This document shows positions 26,644-34,797 of a stretch of DNA of 64,000 nt, piece by piece. The notes below the pieces were generated by a model. It was not told the origin of the DNA. It searched no databases and saw only the letters and a list, made by a program, of their open reading frames with translations. The stretch is taken from the NCBI RefSeq assembly GCF_041060425.1, contig NZ_JAULBC010000005.1:1-64000 (forward strand), in the 5' to 3' direction. Numbering within the stretch: position 1 is the first letter of the stretch; every line of letters begins with the position of its first letter. This stretch comes from Danxiaibacter flavus (GTDB lineage: Bacteria > Bacteroidota > Bacteroidia > Chitinophagales > Chitinophagaceae). The translations under genes were made by a program, and so were the position numbers.

Positions 26644-26658
26644 TTTGTTAGCGTTTGT
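26644..26658. promoter_or_regulatory. CGTTTGT site, copy upstream of the phosphodiesterase gene
   Basis: TTTGTTAGCGTTTGT matches 12 of 15 positions of the identical sites at 27134-27148 and 33942-33956. It overlaps the region where transcription should begin from the -7 element at 26669-26676. A role as ROK operator is inferred from its presence just upstream of the ROK gene as well. Confidence 0.5.
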
Positions 26659-26668
26659 CGATTTGGGG

Positions 26669-26676
26669 CAAAAGTA
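26669..26676 (-). promoter_or_regulatory. -7 element of the glycerophosphodiesterase gene
   Basis: On the minus strand TACTTTTG matches TAnnTTTG, about 100 bp upstream of the ATG at 26566. No clear TTTG lies at the -33 distance, which is common for regulated promoters in this phylum. Confidence 0.5.
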
Positions 26677-26728
26677 ATTTTCATCGGGTTGTCATGGGTT
26701 TAACTTTGTGTTATCATCAAATATAAAG

Positions 26729-26752
26729 GCCCCCAACTAAAAAGAAAAGGGC
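26729..26752 (-). terminator. Terminator-like hairpin 4 of the tandem array
   Basis: A short GCCC/GGGC stem (4 bp) with the family loop CTAAAAAGAAAA on the plus strand. A T-rich tail follows only in the minus direction. It is the array member nearest the phosphodiesterase gene and has the weakest stem. Confidence 0.6.
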
Positions 26753-26885
26753 GTAATTATGAGAAAATACTACTCACTTACTACTTGAACTTAAGGCTCT
26801 TTTATCTATAATTTATTTAGCTGCATTTTAATCTTGTCTCTTCCGGAATTTGCCTGAAAACTGCTTCATTCAAAAGAAAACAAAA

Positions 26886-26909
26886 GCCTCCGACTAAAAA
26901 GAAAGAGGC
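26886..26909 (-). terminator. Terminator-like hairpin 3 of the tandem array
   Basis: Stem GCCTC/GAGGC (5 bp) around a loop containing CTAAAAAGAAA. The minus-strand tail is CTTTTGTTTTC. The stem bases differ from those of the other copies but remain paired. Confidence 0.65.
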
Positions 26910-27034
26910 GTGTTGAATTAGACCTATTTTTAAAAAACTGTTCGAAAAATATTTGACCTGCGCATATGTTCATCCATCCACATTTTCCATTTTCTCCTCC
27001 TGCAAAAAAAACACTGCGCATATCGTGATAAAAA

Positions 27035-27057
27035 GCTCCCCCTAGAAAGAAAGGAGC
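27035..27057 (-). terminator. Terminator-like hairpin 2 of the tandem array
   Basis: Stem GCTCC/GGAGC (5 bp), loop with CTAGAAAGAAA, minus-strand tail CTTTTT. A TAAATTTG -7-like element lies on the minus strand at about 27085-27092, just upstream of this hairpin. Confidence 0.65.
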
Positions 27058-27133
27058 GTACTATTCATATGTACTAAAGTGCAAACAAATTTACCGGTCG
27101 TTTAATTATAATCGTCTCCCAAAGCACAATTGT

Positions 27134-27148
27134 TTTGTAGACGTTTGT
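27134..27148. promoter_or_regulatory. CGTTTGT site inside the hairpin array
   Basis: TTTGTAGACGTTTGT is identical over 15 bp to the site 25 bp upstream of the ROK gene (33942-33956). It lies between hairpins 1 and 2 downstream of susD. Why an operator-like sequence is here is unclear; it may mark an unannotated promoter. Confidence 0.5.
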
Positions 27149-27208
27149 CGAATTATTCTATACAGGAAGCCTTAAACAATGGGTATTACACAATCACAGA
27201 AAAGTAAA

Positions 27209-27234
27209 AGCCCCTTCCTAAAAAGAAAGGGGCT
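27209..27234 (-). terminator. Terminator of the ROK-susC-susD operon (hairpin 1 of the array)
   Basis: Stem AGCCCCTT/AAAGGGGCT of 8 bp, loop CCTAAAAAGA, minus-strand tail CTTTTACTTTT. It lies 51 bp after the susD stop and is the strongest of four related hairpins, so it is the likely main terminator. Confidence 0.85.
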
Positions 27235-27284
27235 AACTAATTATATTTATTTATTTCAGTTGGATAACTCGTAGTTTAATATGC

Positions 27285-29270
27285 TTACTCCAGTGTATTT
27301 TTCCATTTAGCAGTGCGGCCTGTTATCCATACAGGAAGATCCGGATTGTTAGTGGGGCTAATGATTGCCCAACCATCAGGATCAGAAGCCTGAACACCAC
27401 TTGGATAAGTCATTTTTTCTTTCCACTTGAATCTTTCATATTGAGCAGCCGGATTTGTACCCAGGTATTTAATTAACCTGCGGGCAGCAGTATATGGCAC
27501 TTCAAAGTTCAACATGTTGTAATGCAGCTGAAGCTGATTAAAAATTGCCTGAACTTTTTGAGTACTTGACATTGCATCAAATTTCTGAGCTGCAAATTCA
27601 GCATAGGCACTTGCATTATATTCCATTGCAGGCTTGGTATTGATCCTGGAATCATCCATAGTTGACGGCATGGCCGGCAAAGTTGACTTAGAATATTGAT
27701 TTGATACATTCAGGTCGTACCAATACTTACATGATAACTCAATCGCTTTTTTGTAGTGATCGCGAGCAGCACCGTTCAATTGACCAAAACCTCTTACTGC
27801 TGCTTCAGCTAAGGAAAGCTCAGTTTCAACAGCATGAATAGTAGGATATTTCAACGCAAAGTTGAATTGCGGGCGCACATTGTATTCTGCAACAAGAATG
27901 TTCTCAGTACCTACGTTCCAGTTATTGTCTTCGTAGTTAGCACATTTGCTGCGAAGTGTTTTTAACAGGAATGCTTCACGTTTAGACAAATCTTTCTGTG
28001 ATGCGTCATCCAAAGTGATTGACTGGCTGTTGTTTTTTCCGTAATAGAAAGTTGTTTTTGTTATATCAGTTAAGATAGGATCGTTGATATAATAACCACG
28101 CATAATCTGGTTAAAATAACTGTTTGCATCGGTTCCGCCATCCCATTTTGTATCAACGCCAAGGTATCTGCCGCTCCAGTCAGGAGAGAAGATGTAAGAA
28201 ACGCGTGGGTCAACAGTACCATTTACCAGGCCTGTTGTTGAATTATCGCCGGCAAAATAGTATAATGTCTGTCCGTTCACCACTTTGCTTCCTACAGTCG
28301 GTTGACAATTCATTACATCCTGCAGGAATTTCTTGCCTGCACGGCAATCATCCGCTCTTTCTCTGTAAGCACGGGTAATACCCAGCTCATTACAAATACG
28401 GGAAGGTGCAATAACCGCGATGTCTGCTACACCAGCTACATCGTTATAATCAGACAGCAAAGGTTTGCCTGCCAGGTCAGCAAGCACCTGGCTTGTCAGG
28501 CTGGGTAGCTGCTCGCTCACATTCATTGCACAACGCAACCTTAATGAGTTAATGTATTTACGCCATTGCAAAAAGTTTCCATTAAAAAGAATGTCCTGCT
28601 GGGCAAATGACGCCTGCTCCGTTGCAGAAAGTGTCAGGTTGGTCAATACATCATCAGCAGCTTTAAAATCACTGATGATTTTAGGATAAATATCTGATTG
28701 CCCCAGGTATTTTGCTTTAACGCCATCAAGGCCACCAGCTGAACCTGTTTCAATGTAAGGAACCTTATCATACATATCAGTAGCTCTCTGATATGCATAA
28801 CCCTTTAAAACATGCATCAGGGTTATGTACAGGCTATCCAGATTGCTTCGTTTTCCGGCAGGAATGTTGTTGTATTCACGTTGAGCCCAAAGTATTGGAG
28901 TGATCCATTGGGTATTAACAAAGTTAAATACAGACTCGTTAAAACCGCCGGTGCCCCAGTCGTGCTCAACATCCGCAAGGGAATAAGCGCTTCCTTCCGC
29001 AGTTGTGTGATAGATCTGAATCGCATTCCCCATGATCCTGTCTCCGCTTCTCACCTGGTGGTAAACAGAACCGTAATCGCCACTGAGGAAGAATCCCTGT
29101 GTTAATTGGGAAGTGAAAAATCCTGAGATAACGCTTACTCCGGACTTATCGGCCATTTCTTTCGAATACCCGTCGGGATTTTGGTATAAGTCTTCTAACT
29201 TCTTTTTACACGCTACCGAAGACAGTAACAGCGTAAACAAGAAAAATGATTTTATTTTTATGAATTTCAT
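27285..29270 (-). CDS. susD-like: SusD/RagB-like nutrient-binding lipoprotein
   Basis: A 661-residue surface lipoprotein partnering the SusC channel 11 bp upstream. The signal peptide ends LSSVACKKK (lipidated Cys21). The family is recognised from the N-terminal LEDLYQNPDGYS, the helical TPR-like regions (ITLMHVLKGYAYQRATDMYDKVPYIETG, FNGNFLQWRKYINSLRLRCAMNV) and a C-terminal repeat of TPR helices around YPTIHAVETELSLAEAAVRGF. It belongs to the longer SusD-like branch (about 500-660 residues) often linked to non-starch ligands. No glycosidase adjoins it; the nearest enzyme is a glycerophosphodiesterase. Confidence 0.93.
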   Translation of the reverse strand: MKFIKIKSFFLFTLLLSSVACKKKLEDLYQNPDGYSKEMADKSGVSVISGFFTSQLTQGFFLSGDYGSVYHQVRSGDRIMGNAIQIYHTTAEGSAYSLADVEHDWGTGGFNESVFNFVNTQWITPILWAQREYNNIPAGKRSNLDSLYITLMHVLKGYAYQRATDMYDKVPYIETGSAGGLDGVKAKYLGQSDIYPKIISDFKAADDVLTNLTLSATEQASFAQQDILFNGNFLQWRKYINSLRLRCAMNVSEQLPSLTSQVLADLAGKPLLSDYNDVAGVADIAVIAPSRICNELGITRAYRERADDCRAGKKFLQDVMNCQPTVGSKVVNGQTLYYFAGDNSTTGLVNGTVDPRVSYIFSPDWSGRYLGVDTKWDGGTDANSYFNQIMRGYYINDPILTDITKTTFYYGKNNSQSITLDDASQKDLSKREAFLLKTLRSKCANYEDNNWNVGTENILVAEYNVRPQFNFALKYPTIHAVETELSLAEAAVRGFGQLNGAARDHYKKAIELSCKYWYDLNVSNQYSKSTLPAMPSTMDDSRINTKPAMEYNASAYAEFAAQKFDAMSSTQKVQAIFNQLQLHYNMLNFEVPYTAARRLIKYLGTNPAAQYERFKWKEKMTYPSGVQASDPDGWAIISPTNNPDLPVWITGRTAKWKNTLE

Positions 29271-29281
29271 CTTAGTTGTTT

Positions 29282-32200
29282 TTAAAATTTAGCTTTAATA
29301 GAAAATCCTATTGAACGCTGTGTAGGTAACGCAGTTGTTCCGTAAGAACCCACGCCCCAACCTGTTCCGTTGGTTGATTCAGGTATTGAATTTGGTGCAG
29401 CTTTGTATAGATAAGCCACATTGTTTGCAAAAACTGAAATCACCAGGTTGCTCATGAACACTTTTTGAGCGAACCTTGGGTTCAAAGTGTAGTCAAGAGC
29501 CACGTTACGCAGCGCTATATAATCGCTTTTGTAGATCCTGTCTTCGGGGAAGAAGCCATTTGAGAAATAAGAATCATAATAATAATTCTCTGCAGAAACA
29601 ACTTTTGTATTCTTTGTACCATCTTTGGCAACGCCATCCAATATCACACCATCGTGGAAGGTTGCGCCACCGTTGGGGTTTACGCCCGCAACTTTAGCAG
29701 AAGACGCATCCAGGTAGTAATCAGCTCCACCATGTGCAGCATCTCTGTATTTCAAAGACTCTTTTAAAACACCTGCAGCCATCATATAAGTTTCAGATCC
29801 TGACAGGAAGGTTGCACCAAACTGGTAGTCCATATTGGCAAGAACCCGGAAGTTTTTATAAGAGAAAGATGTAAAGAATCCGCCTGTTACATCAGGAATT
29901 GTTTTGCCAATCAACTTTGCAGTGCTCTGATAGTCATAGCTTGATCCCGCAGAGTTAACTACTTTTTTACCATTGTTTGGATCTTTAGGATCGTTTGGAT
30001 TGTTGTAAGTGTAGTTTGATTTGGTCAGGTAAAGCATGCCATATTGTTGGCCAACATTTGCCACAGCATTTACTGAGTTGAACGCGTTCCACAATGTGAG
30101 TGACTGCAGTTTGCCATCCAGTTTCTCAACATAAGTTTTACCACTTGCAAACATCAAATTCACATCCCATTTGAAATCTTTCGTATAAATTGGTTTTGTT
30201 TTAATAGCCAGTTCCCATCCTCTGTTGGTAACCTCACCAGCGTTCATACGAATGTTCTTAACGCCCATACCGGGAGGTGCAGCTACAGCCATAATCTGGT
30301 CGTAGATATTAGATCTGTAATAAGAAAAGTCTACGCCAAGTCTTCTGTTCTTGAACAGGTAAGTTTCCAGGCCAAGCTCATATTCACGTTTACGCTCAGG
30401 TTTCAGATTAGGAATGCCATTCGCATCCATTGGAGGAAGATCAGATGGAGGAGTAAGTACATAACCGCCGCCGGTTTGTGATGTAGCATAGTTCACATTA
30501 CTGAAATAGCGAGGGCCCGGACGACCTACATCAGCCCATGAAGCTCTTACTTTAGCATAATCTACCACCGCTGGCAGTTTCAGGCTCTGACTTAAAATCC
30601 AGCTTGCGCTTAAACCAGGGTAGAAATAACTGTTGTTGTTCGGAGGCAAAATGGATGACCAGTCTTGTCTGGCCTGTGCTTCTATAAAAAGCTGGTTTCT
30701 CCAGGCCATCTGTGCTGATGCCAGCAAGCTGTATAACATGTCCTCTCCGTTATTAAACTGGTATTGAGGTTGTACACCCAACGGCAGGTTGTTAAATGAG
30801 AAGTAGTTAGGAATAACCAGTTGTCCGTAACCATTAACAGAGGCGCCTTTTCCTTCTGTATAATTTCGTCTGATCGCACCACCTACAAAACCAGACAGAT
30901 CAAAATCAGCATTTATTTTGGTATTGAAGTTCAGCATACCCTGGCCGTATGTATTTTTGTAAATGTTGGTCACATCACTGTACATAAAACCACTGTTAGG
31001 TCCTGTCAACTGAGGATCCAACAATTTACCTTTATATACATTTCTTTCGGTGCTGTAATCCATACCACCCATTACTGTAGCACTGAAGATCTTCGTCAGC
31101 TTAATGTCAGCTGTTAAAGACTGAATGTTGTGCGTTCTTGTGAAAGTGGACTGATTTTCCAGCTGATCCCATAGAAAACCTACAACAGCCTGCCTTCCGT
31201 TTGAAATCAGATTTCTACGTTGGGGGCTGGCGAAGTAGTTATAGCCATCAGGCGTTACCATGTGCGACTTTAACAAGCCTACATTAATATCTGCACTATA
31301 CGCTCCAATGTTTGCCTGCTGGCCTTCACCGTTCATGGTGTTCAGGTTGGCTGCATTCACATTTTTGGAACTATAAAAGTTGCCTGTATATTTAAGCGTA
31401 ATGTTATCGTTTAGTTTGTAAGATGTATTAAGACTGAAAGTATTTTTGGCATACTCAGAACCTGGCCTGATCGGAGTCATGTTCATATTAGTATATGAAA
31501 AACGGATCTGGCCCTGATCGTTACCACCACTTACAGCCACATTTGCAGTGTTCTGATGTCCTGTCTGGTACAGATCGTTGTAGATATTTTTGGTTTGAGC
31601 CTCCCATGGTCTTTCAACACCATCCCACCATACAAGCTTCACGCTTGGGTCGAAATGAGGTCCGAAAGCCGCAGCACCATATCCATCTCCTAAAGAAGTA
31701 GCGAGTGCTCTTTTTCCGTTTGCATCAATATAATATCCCTGGGCATCGTTCCTGGCGTTACTGGGGCTGGATCCTGTTCCATATTCATTTTGTAATTTAG
31801 GAAGGAACGCAGCACGATCCCATGTAGTGGTAAAAGAGCCTGCTACGCCTAAACCTTTACCTTTAGCACCGCTTTTGGTTGTAATAAGCACAACACCATT
31901 CGCACCTTCACTACCATATAATACAGATGCTTTAGCACCTTTCAGAATTTCGAAGGATGCAATGTCATCAGGGTTGATGTCGTTGATACCGGTACCGTTA
32001 TCACGGTCTGTAGCACCATAACCCATTTGTGTATTTTGGTCGTGAATGGGAACGCCATCAACAACAATCAAAGGACGAGTTGATGAATTCTGGTCAAAAG
32101 ACACCGCGTTACGAATGTTGATCTTCATACCACCTGATGGACCTGCGGCTGTAGCAGCAACCTGTACACCTGGTGCAGCACCATAGAGTGCCTGTAAAGC

Positions 32201-32620
32201 ATTGGATGGGGTACCGCTGGCCATGATCCTGTCATTGTCAATTTTTGACACAGCATAACCCAAGGCTTTAGCTTCTTTTTTAATACCCAACGCGGTAACA
32301 ACCACTTCCGCGCCAGCATCCTGTGCGCCAGTTAAAAGCGTTATCTGCATGGAAGAAGTTGCAGGGATCTCTTTGTTTGAATATCCCACATAGGATACAA
32401 CCAAAACCGCACCCGGCTTTACTTTCAGCGTAAAGCTGCCGCTTTTGTCGGTAGCAACCCTGTTGGATGTTCCTTTTTCATTAATGGTTGCGCTTTCAAG
32501 ACCGTTGCCGGCAGAGTCCCTGACCGTTCCTGCAACCGTCATTTTTTCTTGCCCATAGGCAAACATGCTTCCTATGCAGAGCAGCATAAAAAGCAAAAGA
32601 CGTGTAGTTTTTGTCTTCAT
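29282..32620 (-). CDS. susC-like: SusC/RagA-family TonB-dependent transporter
   Basis: An outer-membrane importer of 1112 residues from the ATG at 32620, which gives the signal peptide MKTKTTRLLLFMLLCIGSMF ending AYGQ. The frame extends 20 codons further upstream. Domains are a CarboxypepD_reg-like sandwich (TVAGTVRDSAGNGLESATI), a plug (AEVVVTALGIKKEAKALGYAV, KINIRNAVSFDQNSSTRPLIVVDGVPIHD), the motif FEILKGAKASVLYGSEGANGVVLITTKSG, and the barrel to RSIGFSIKAKF. It lies between the ROK regulator and susD. ALGIKKE in the plug marks a subfamily different from the other two SusC proteins in this window. Confidence 0.95.
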   Translation of the reverse strand: MKTKTTRLLLFMLLCIGSMFAYGQEKMTVAGTVRDSAGNGLESATINEKGTSNRVATDKSGSFTLKVKPGAVLVVSYVGYSNKEIPATSSMQITLLTGAQDAGAEVVVTALGIKKEAKALGYAVSKIDNDRIMASGTPSNALQALYGAAPGVQVAATAAGPSGGMKINIRNAVSFDQNSSTRPLIVVDGVPIHDQNTQMGYGATDRDNGTGINDINPDDIASFEILKGAKASVLYGSEGANGVVLITTKSGAKGKGLGVAGSFTTTWDRAAFLPKLQNEYGTGSSPSNARNDAQGYYIDANGKRALATSLGDGYGAAAFGPHFDPSVKLVWWDGVERPWEAQTKNIYNDLYQTGHQNTANVAVSGGNDQGQIRFSYTNMNMTPIRPGSEYAKNTFSLNTSYKLNDNITLKYTGNFYSSKNVNAANLNTMNGEGQQANIGAYSADINVGLLKSHMVTPDGYNYFASPQRRNLISNGRQAVVGFLWDQLENQSTFTRTHNIQSLTADIKLTKIFSATVMGGMDYSTERNVYKGKLLDPQLTGPNSGFMYSDVTNIYKNTYGQGMLNFNTKINADFDLSGFVGGAIRRNYTEGKGASVNGYGQLVIPNYFSFNNLPLGVQPQYQFNNGEDMLYSLLASAQMAWRNQLFIEAQARQDWSSILPPNNNSYFYPGLSASWILSQSLKLPAVVDYAKVRASWADVGRPGPRYFSNVNYATSQTGGGYVLTPPSDLPPMDANGIPNLKPERKREYELGLETYLFKNRRLGVDFSYYRSNIYDQIMAVAAPPGMGVKNIRMNAGEVTNRGWELAIKTKPIYTKDFKWDVNLMFASGKTYVEKLDGKLQSLTLWNAFNSVNAVANVGQQYGMLYLTKSNYTYNNPNDPKDPNNGKKVVNSAGSSYDYQSTAKLIGKTIPDVTGGFFTSFSYKNFRVLANMDYQFGATFLSGSETYMMAAGVLKESLKYRDAAHGGADYYLDASSAKVAGVNPNGGATFHDGVILDGVAKDGTKNTKVVSAENYYYDSYFSNGFFPEDRIYKSDYIALRNVALDYTLNPRFAQKVFMSNLVISVFANNVAYLYKAAPNSIPESTNGTGWGVGSYGTTALPTQRSIGFSIKAKF

Positions 32621-32714
32621 CGTTGTTTGTTGTTTAATTGAATAGTACAGATTTGAAGTACTCTTATGAAAGGGGTACATGTGTTAATTGTTAATTTTTC
32701 ATTTTTCAGCAGGG

Positions 32715-33917
32715 TTACACTTTTTCATAGTTTTCCATTACTAAAGCGGCCGCTCCTATTAATTCAGCCTGGTGTCCTAAAGAAGATATTTCGATAGAAG
32801 TTTTCTCAGCTAATCTTGGAATGCAATGTTCATTTATAGCCTGTTGAATGGGCGCTTGCCATAATTTACCGGCAGAAGCACCCCTGCCACTTAAAATGAT
32901 GACTTCAGGATTCAACACGTGAATAAGAATAGCAGCTGCACGTCCGATATTATAACCAGATTCAGAAAGCAATTCGATGGAGAACTTATCACCTTTGGCA
33001 GCAGCATTTATTATGGTATCACTCGCCTGTTCATAGTTTTCCGGAATACGTTCCAATACTGAGATCTTTCCATTATTCAGCCCGGCTTGTGCCTTTTCTG
33101 AAACTACCGCAAGTGATGCTTCTGTTTCAAGGCAACCGGATTTACCACAACTGCAGATCTTACCATTTGAAAAAAGCGGCATATGACTGAATTCACCGGC
33201 AAAGCCATTATTACCCCTGAATAATCCCGCATTCAGGATCAACCCTAAACCTATACCCCACCCAATGTTTATCACCATTGCGTTACGTTTCTTTTTGGCT
33301 GCGCCAAAACGCAGTTCGGCCAGGGCTATCAAACTGCTGTCATTATCAATAAATACAGGTATACCTACCCGCCCTTCCATAAACTCTACAATGCTTTGCT
33401 GTCTCGTTTCGAAGAAGGAATAATTAAGACCTTTCTGGATATCAACAAATCCCGGCATTCCTATACCAACGCCTGCTATAACAGTCTTTTCAATTCCGGA
33501 AGCCCCCACCAATTCATTGATCTTTTGAGAAACCAGATCCAATGCGTCGTAAGCATCTGCCAGCGGCAGATCGAATTTCACCACCGGAGTAACAAACCTG
33601 TTATGCATATCCATGATAGCAATCCGGCTAACAAACTGATCCATTGCCACTGCTACTACATAAATAATATCAGGCTTAATCGCGTAGGTTTGCGGCCGGC
33701 GCCCTCCTGTTGAGGGTGCATAACCCGTTTCCAATACCGCCCCGGCACCGATGAGTTCGGCCAACATTTTGGTTGTAACAGGAATGCTTCTATCAATTCT
33801 CTCGCTTATGTCTGAACAAGACAATATGTTTTCGAAATACAGCTGACGCAGTATTTTTCTACGGTACAGAAGATTTTTGCCTGGCATAAGCAATGGTAAT
33901 TGTAAATAAGGCGGCAT
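32715..33917 (-). CDS. ROK-family transcription regulator (NagC/Mlc/XylR type)
   Basis: A 400-residue protein with a winged helix-turn-helix (RRKILRQLYFENILSCSDISERIDRSIPVTTKMLAELIGAGAVLETG, about residues 19-66), the STGGRRP linker, and a ROK domain. The latter has FIDNDSSLIALAELRFG, INIGWGIGLGLILNAGLFRGNNGFAGEFSHM and the zinc motif CSCGKSGCLE. This combination defines ROK repressors rather than kinases. Its effector is likely a sugar or sugar phosphate (family knowledge). An alternative ATG lies ten codons downstream. It is the first gene of the ROK-susC-susD operon, and TTTGTAGACGTTTGT is found 25 bp upstream of its ATG. Confidence 0.93.
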   Translation of the reverse strand: MPPYLQLPLLMPGKNLLYRRKILRQLYFENILSCSDISERIDRSIPVTTKMLAELIGAGAVLETGYAPSTGGRRPQTYAIKPDIIYVVAVAMDQFVSRIAIMDMHNRFVTPVVKFDLPLADAYDALDLVSQKINELVGASGIEKTVIAGVGIGMPGFVDIQKGLNYSFFETRQQSIVEFMEGRVGIPVFIDNDSSLIALAELRFGAAKKKRNAMVINIGWGIGLGLILNAGLFRGNNGFAGEFSHMPLFSNGKICSCGKSGCLETEASLAVVSEKAQAGLNNGKISVLERIPENYEQASDTIINAAAKGDKFSIELLSESGYNIGRAAAILIHVLNPEVIILSGRGASAGKLWQAPIQQAINEHCIPRLAEKTSIEISSLGHQAELIGAAALVMENYEKV

Positions 33918-34332
33918 AATTAGAACTAAACCTGCAATTAGTTTGTAGACGTTTGTTTAATAGAAATAAAATTAGGTAAGTATTTTGCTTTTTTAATTAG
34001 ACCATGATGCTTTTGATAAAATTTAAAATGTATTGGATAATTTTGAGAAAGAAATTGGATGTTAGAGTAAACCATTATGAATCAAAATATAATTCGATCT
34101 AAAGAATGTTCGTTTGTTCATACAAACTTTTGCCGTCGAAGCGTTCGGAAAAGCGTCCATTATGGTCTGAAATTGCTGTATGTGTGCCAATGACAGATTT
34201 GTAAAAAGTTGATTTTGATTAGTGCCGCAAGTTGCATTGTGGGGAAGGAGCGATCGCCCGTCCGAACGGAGTCATCCGGGCGGAGGTTTGCCTTGAATTT
34301 TCTTTCCTGCCCGACTAGTCATTCAGGCGGGG
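33918..34332. other. Upstream region of the ROK gene
   Basis: Within the 880-bp gene-free stretch 33918-34797, this part holds the CGTTTGT site (33942-33956) and the inverted repeat GTTTGT-TCAT-ACAAAC (34112-34127), which reuses the GTTTGT half. The rest is A/T-rich. An open frame at 34209-34391 looks non-coding and is not called. Confidence 0.5.
33942..33956. promoter_or_regulatory. CGTTTGT site upstream of the ROK regulator
   Basis: TTTGTAGACGTTTGT, 25 bp before the ROK start codon. It is identical to 27134-27148 and similar to 26644-26658. Autoregulation by the ROK protein is the simplest inference. Confidence 0.5.
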
Positions 34333-34472
34333 GTTACTTTCTTTTTTTCAAGAACGAGAAAGTAACAAGCGCAAAAAATGAAAAGGCCTGATTCGTGAAA
34401 CGTCTGACCCGCTAATTTGTTGTTGGTAGGCTTAAGCACATTGCTATGCCTCATACCAACAACGGCGGTCAG
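34333..34472. repeat. Structured intergenic element with two nested inverted repeats
   Basis: Positions 34333-34366 form GTTACTTTC-loop-GAAAGTAAC. Positions 34404-34472 form a larger hairpin with paired blocks CTGACC/GGTCAG, GTTGTTGGTA/TACCAACAAC and GGC/GCC around a loop of about 16 bases. Similar elements are, to my recollection, dispersed in related genomes, so I call it a repeat rather than a unique RNA. From 34473 to 34797 I see nothing notable apart from the leader of the next gene. Confidence 0.65.
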
Positions 34473-34797
34473 CGTGATTGTGCAAGTCCTGTCATTTTGT
34501 TTTTGATTGTGGCAAACCAAATTCCCAAGACAAGGGAGCTTAAAATTGGATTTAGGATTATAGAACAGATATTTTAAAACGTTATTTGAAGCAACAGACT
34601 TTTTCTTGCTTCTGCCGGAAAAATCGATTTCTCCTGAAATAATACAATTCTTTCAAGTAAATTTAGATAACAAGACTGTGATTGTTGCGCTGGCACATTT
34701 CCTGTGGCTTAAAAATGCCAGGAGAATAAAACCAATTGAAGATTAAAGACCAACTGCCAATAATTTCCAATTAATGCTGTAAACAAATCAACCACCT

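Noticed and set aside
27085..27092. TAAATTTG as a promoter of a small RNA ending at hairpin 2
   Set aside because: The distance to the hairpin is only about 30 bp and no -33 element fits, so it is not listed as a promoter.
26567..27284. CRISPR array, because of four regularly spaced similar hairpins
   Set aside because: The spacing is about 150-175 bp, the stems vary, and there is no conserved 24-40 bp direct repeat and no cas gene nearby.
34209..34391. Small open frame between the ROK operon and the Mo cluster
   Set aside because: Low complexity, overlaps the paired GTTACTTTC element, and no supporting start context.
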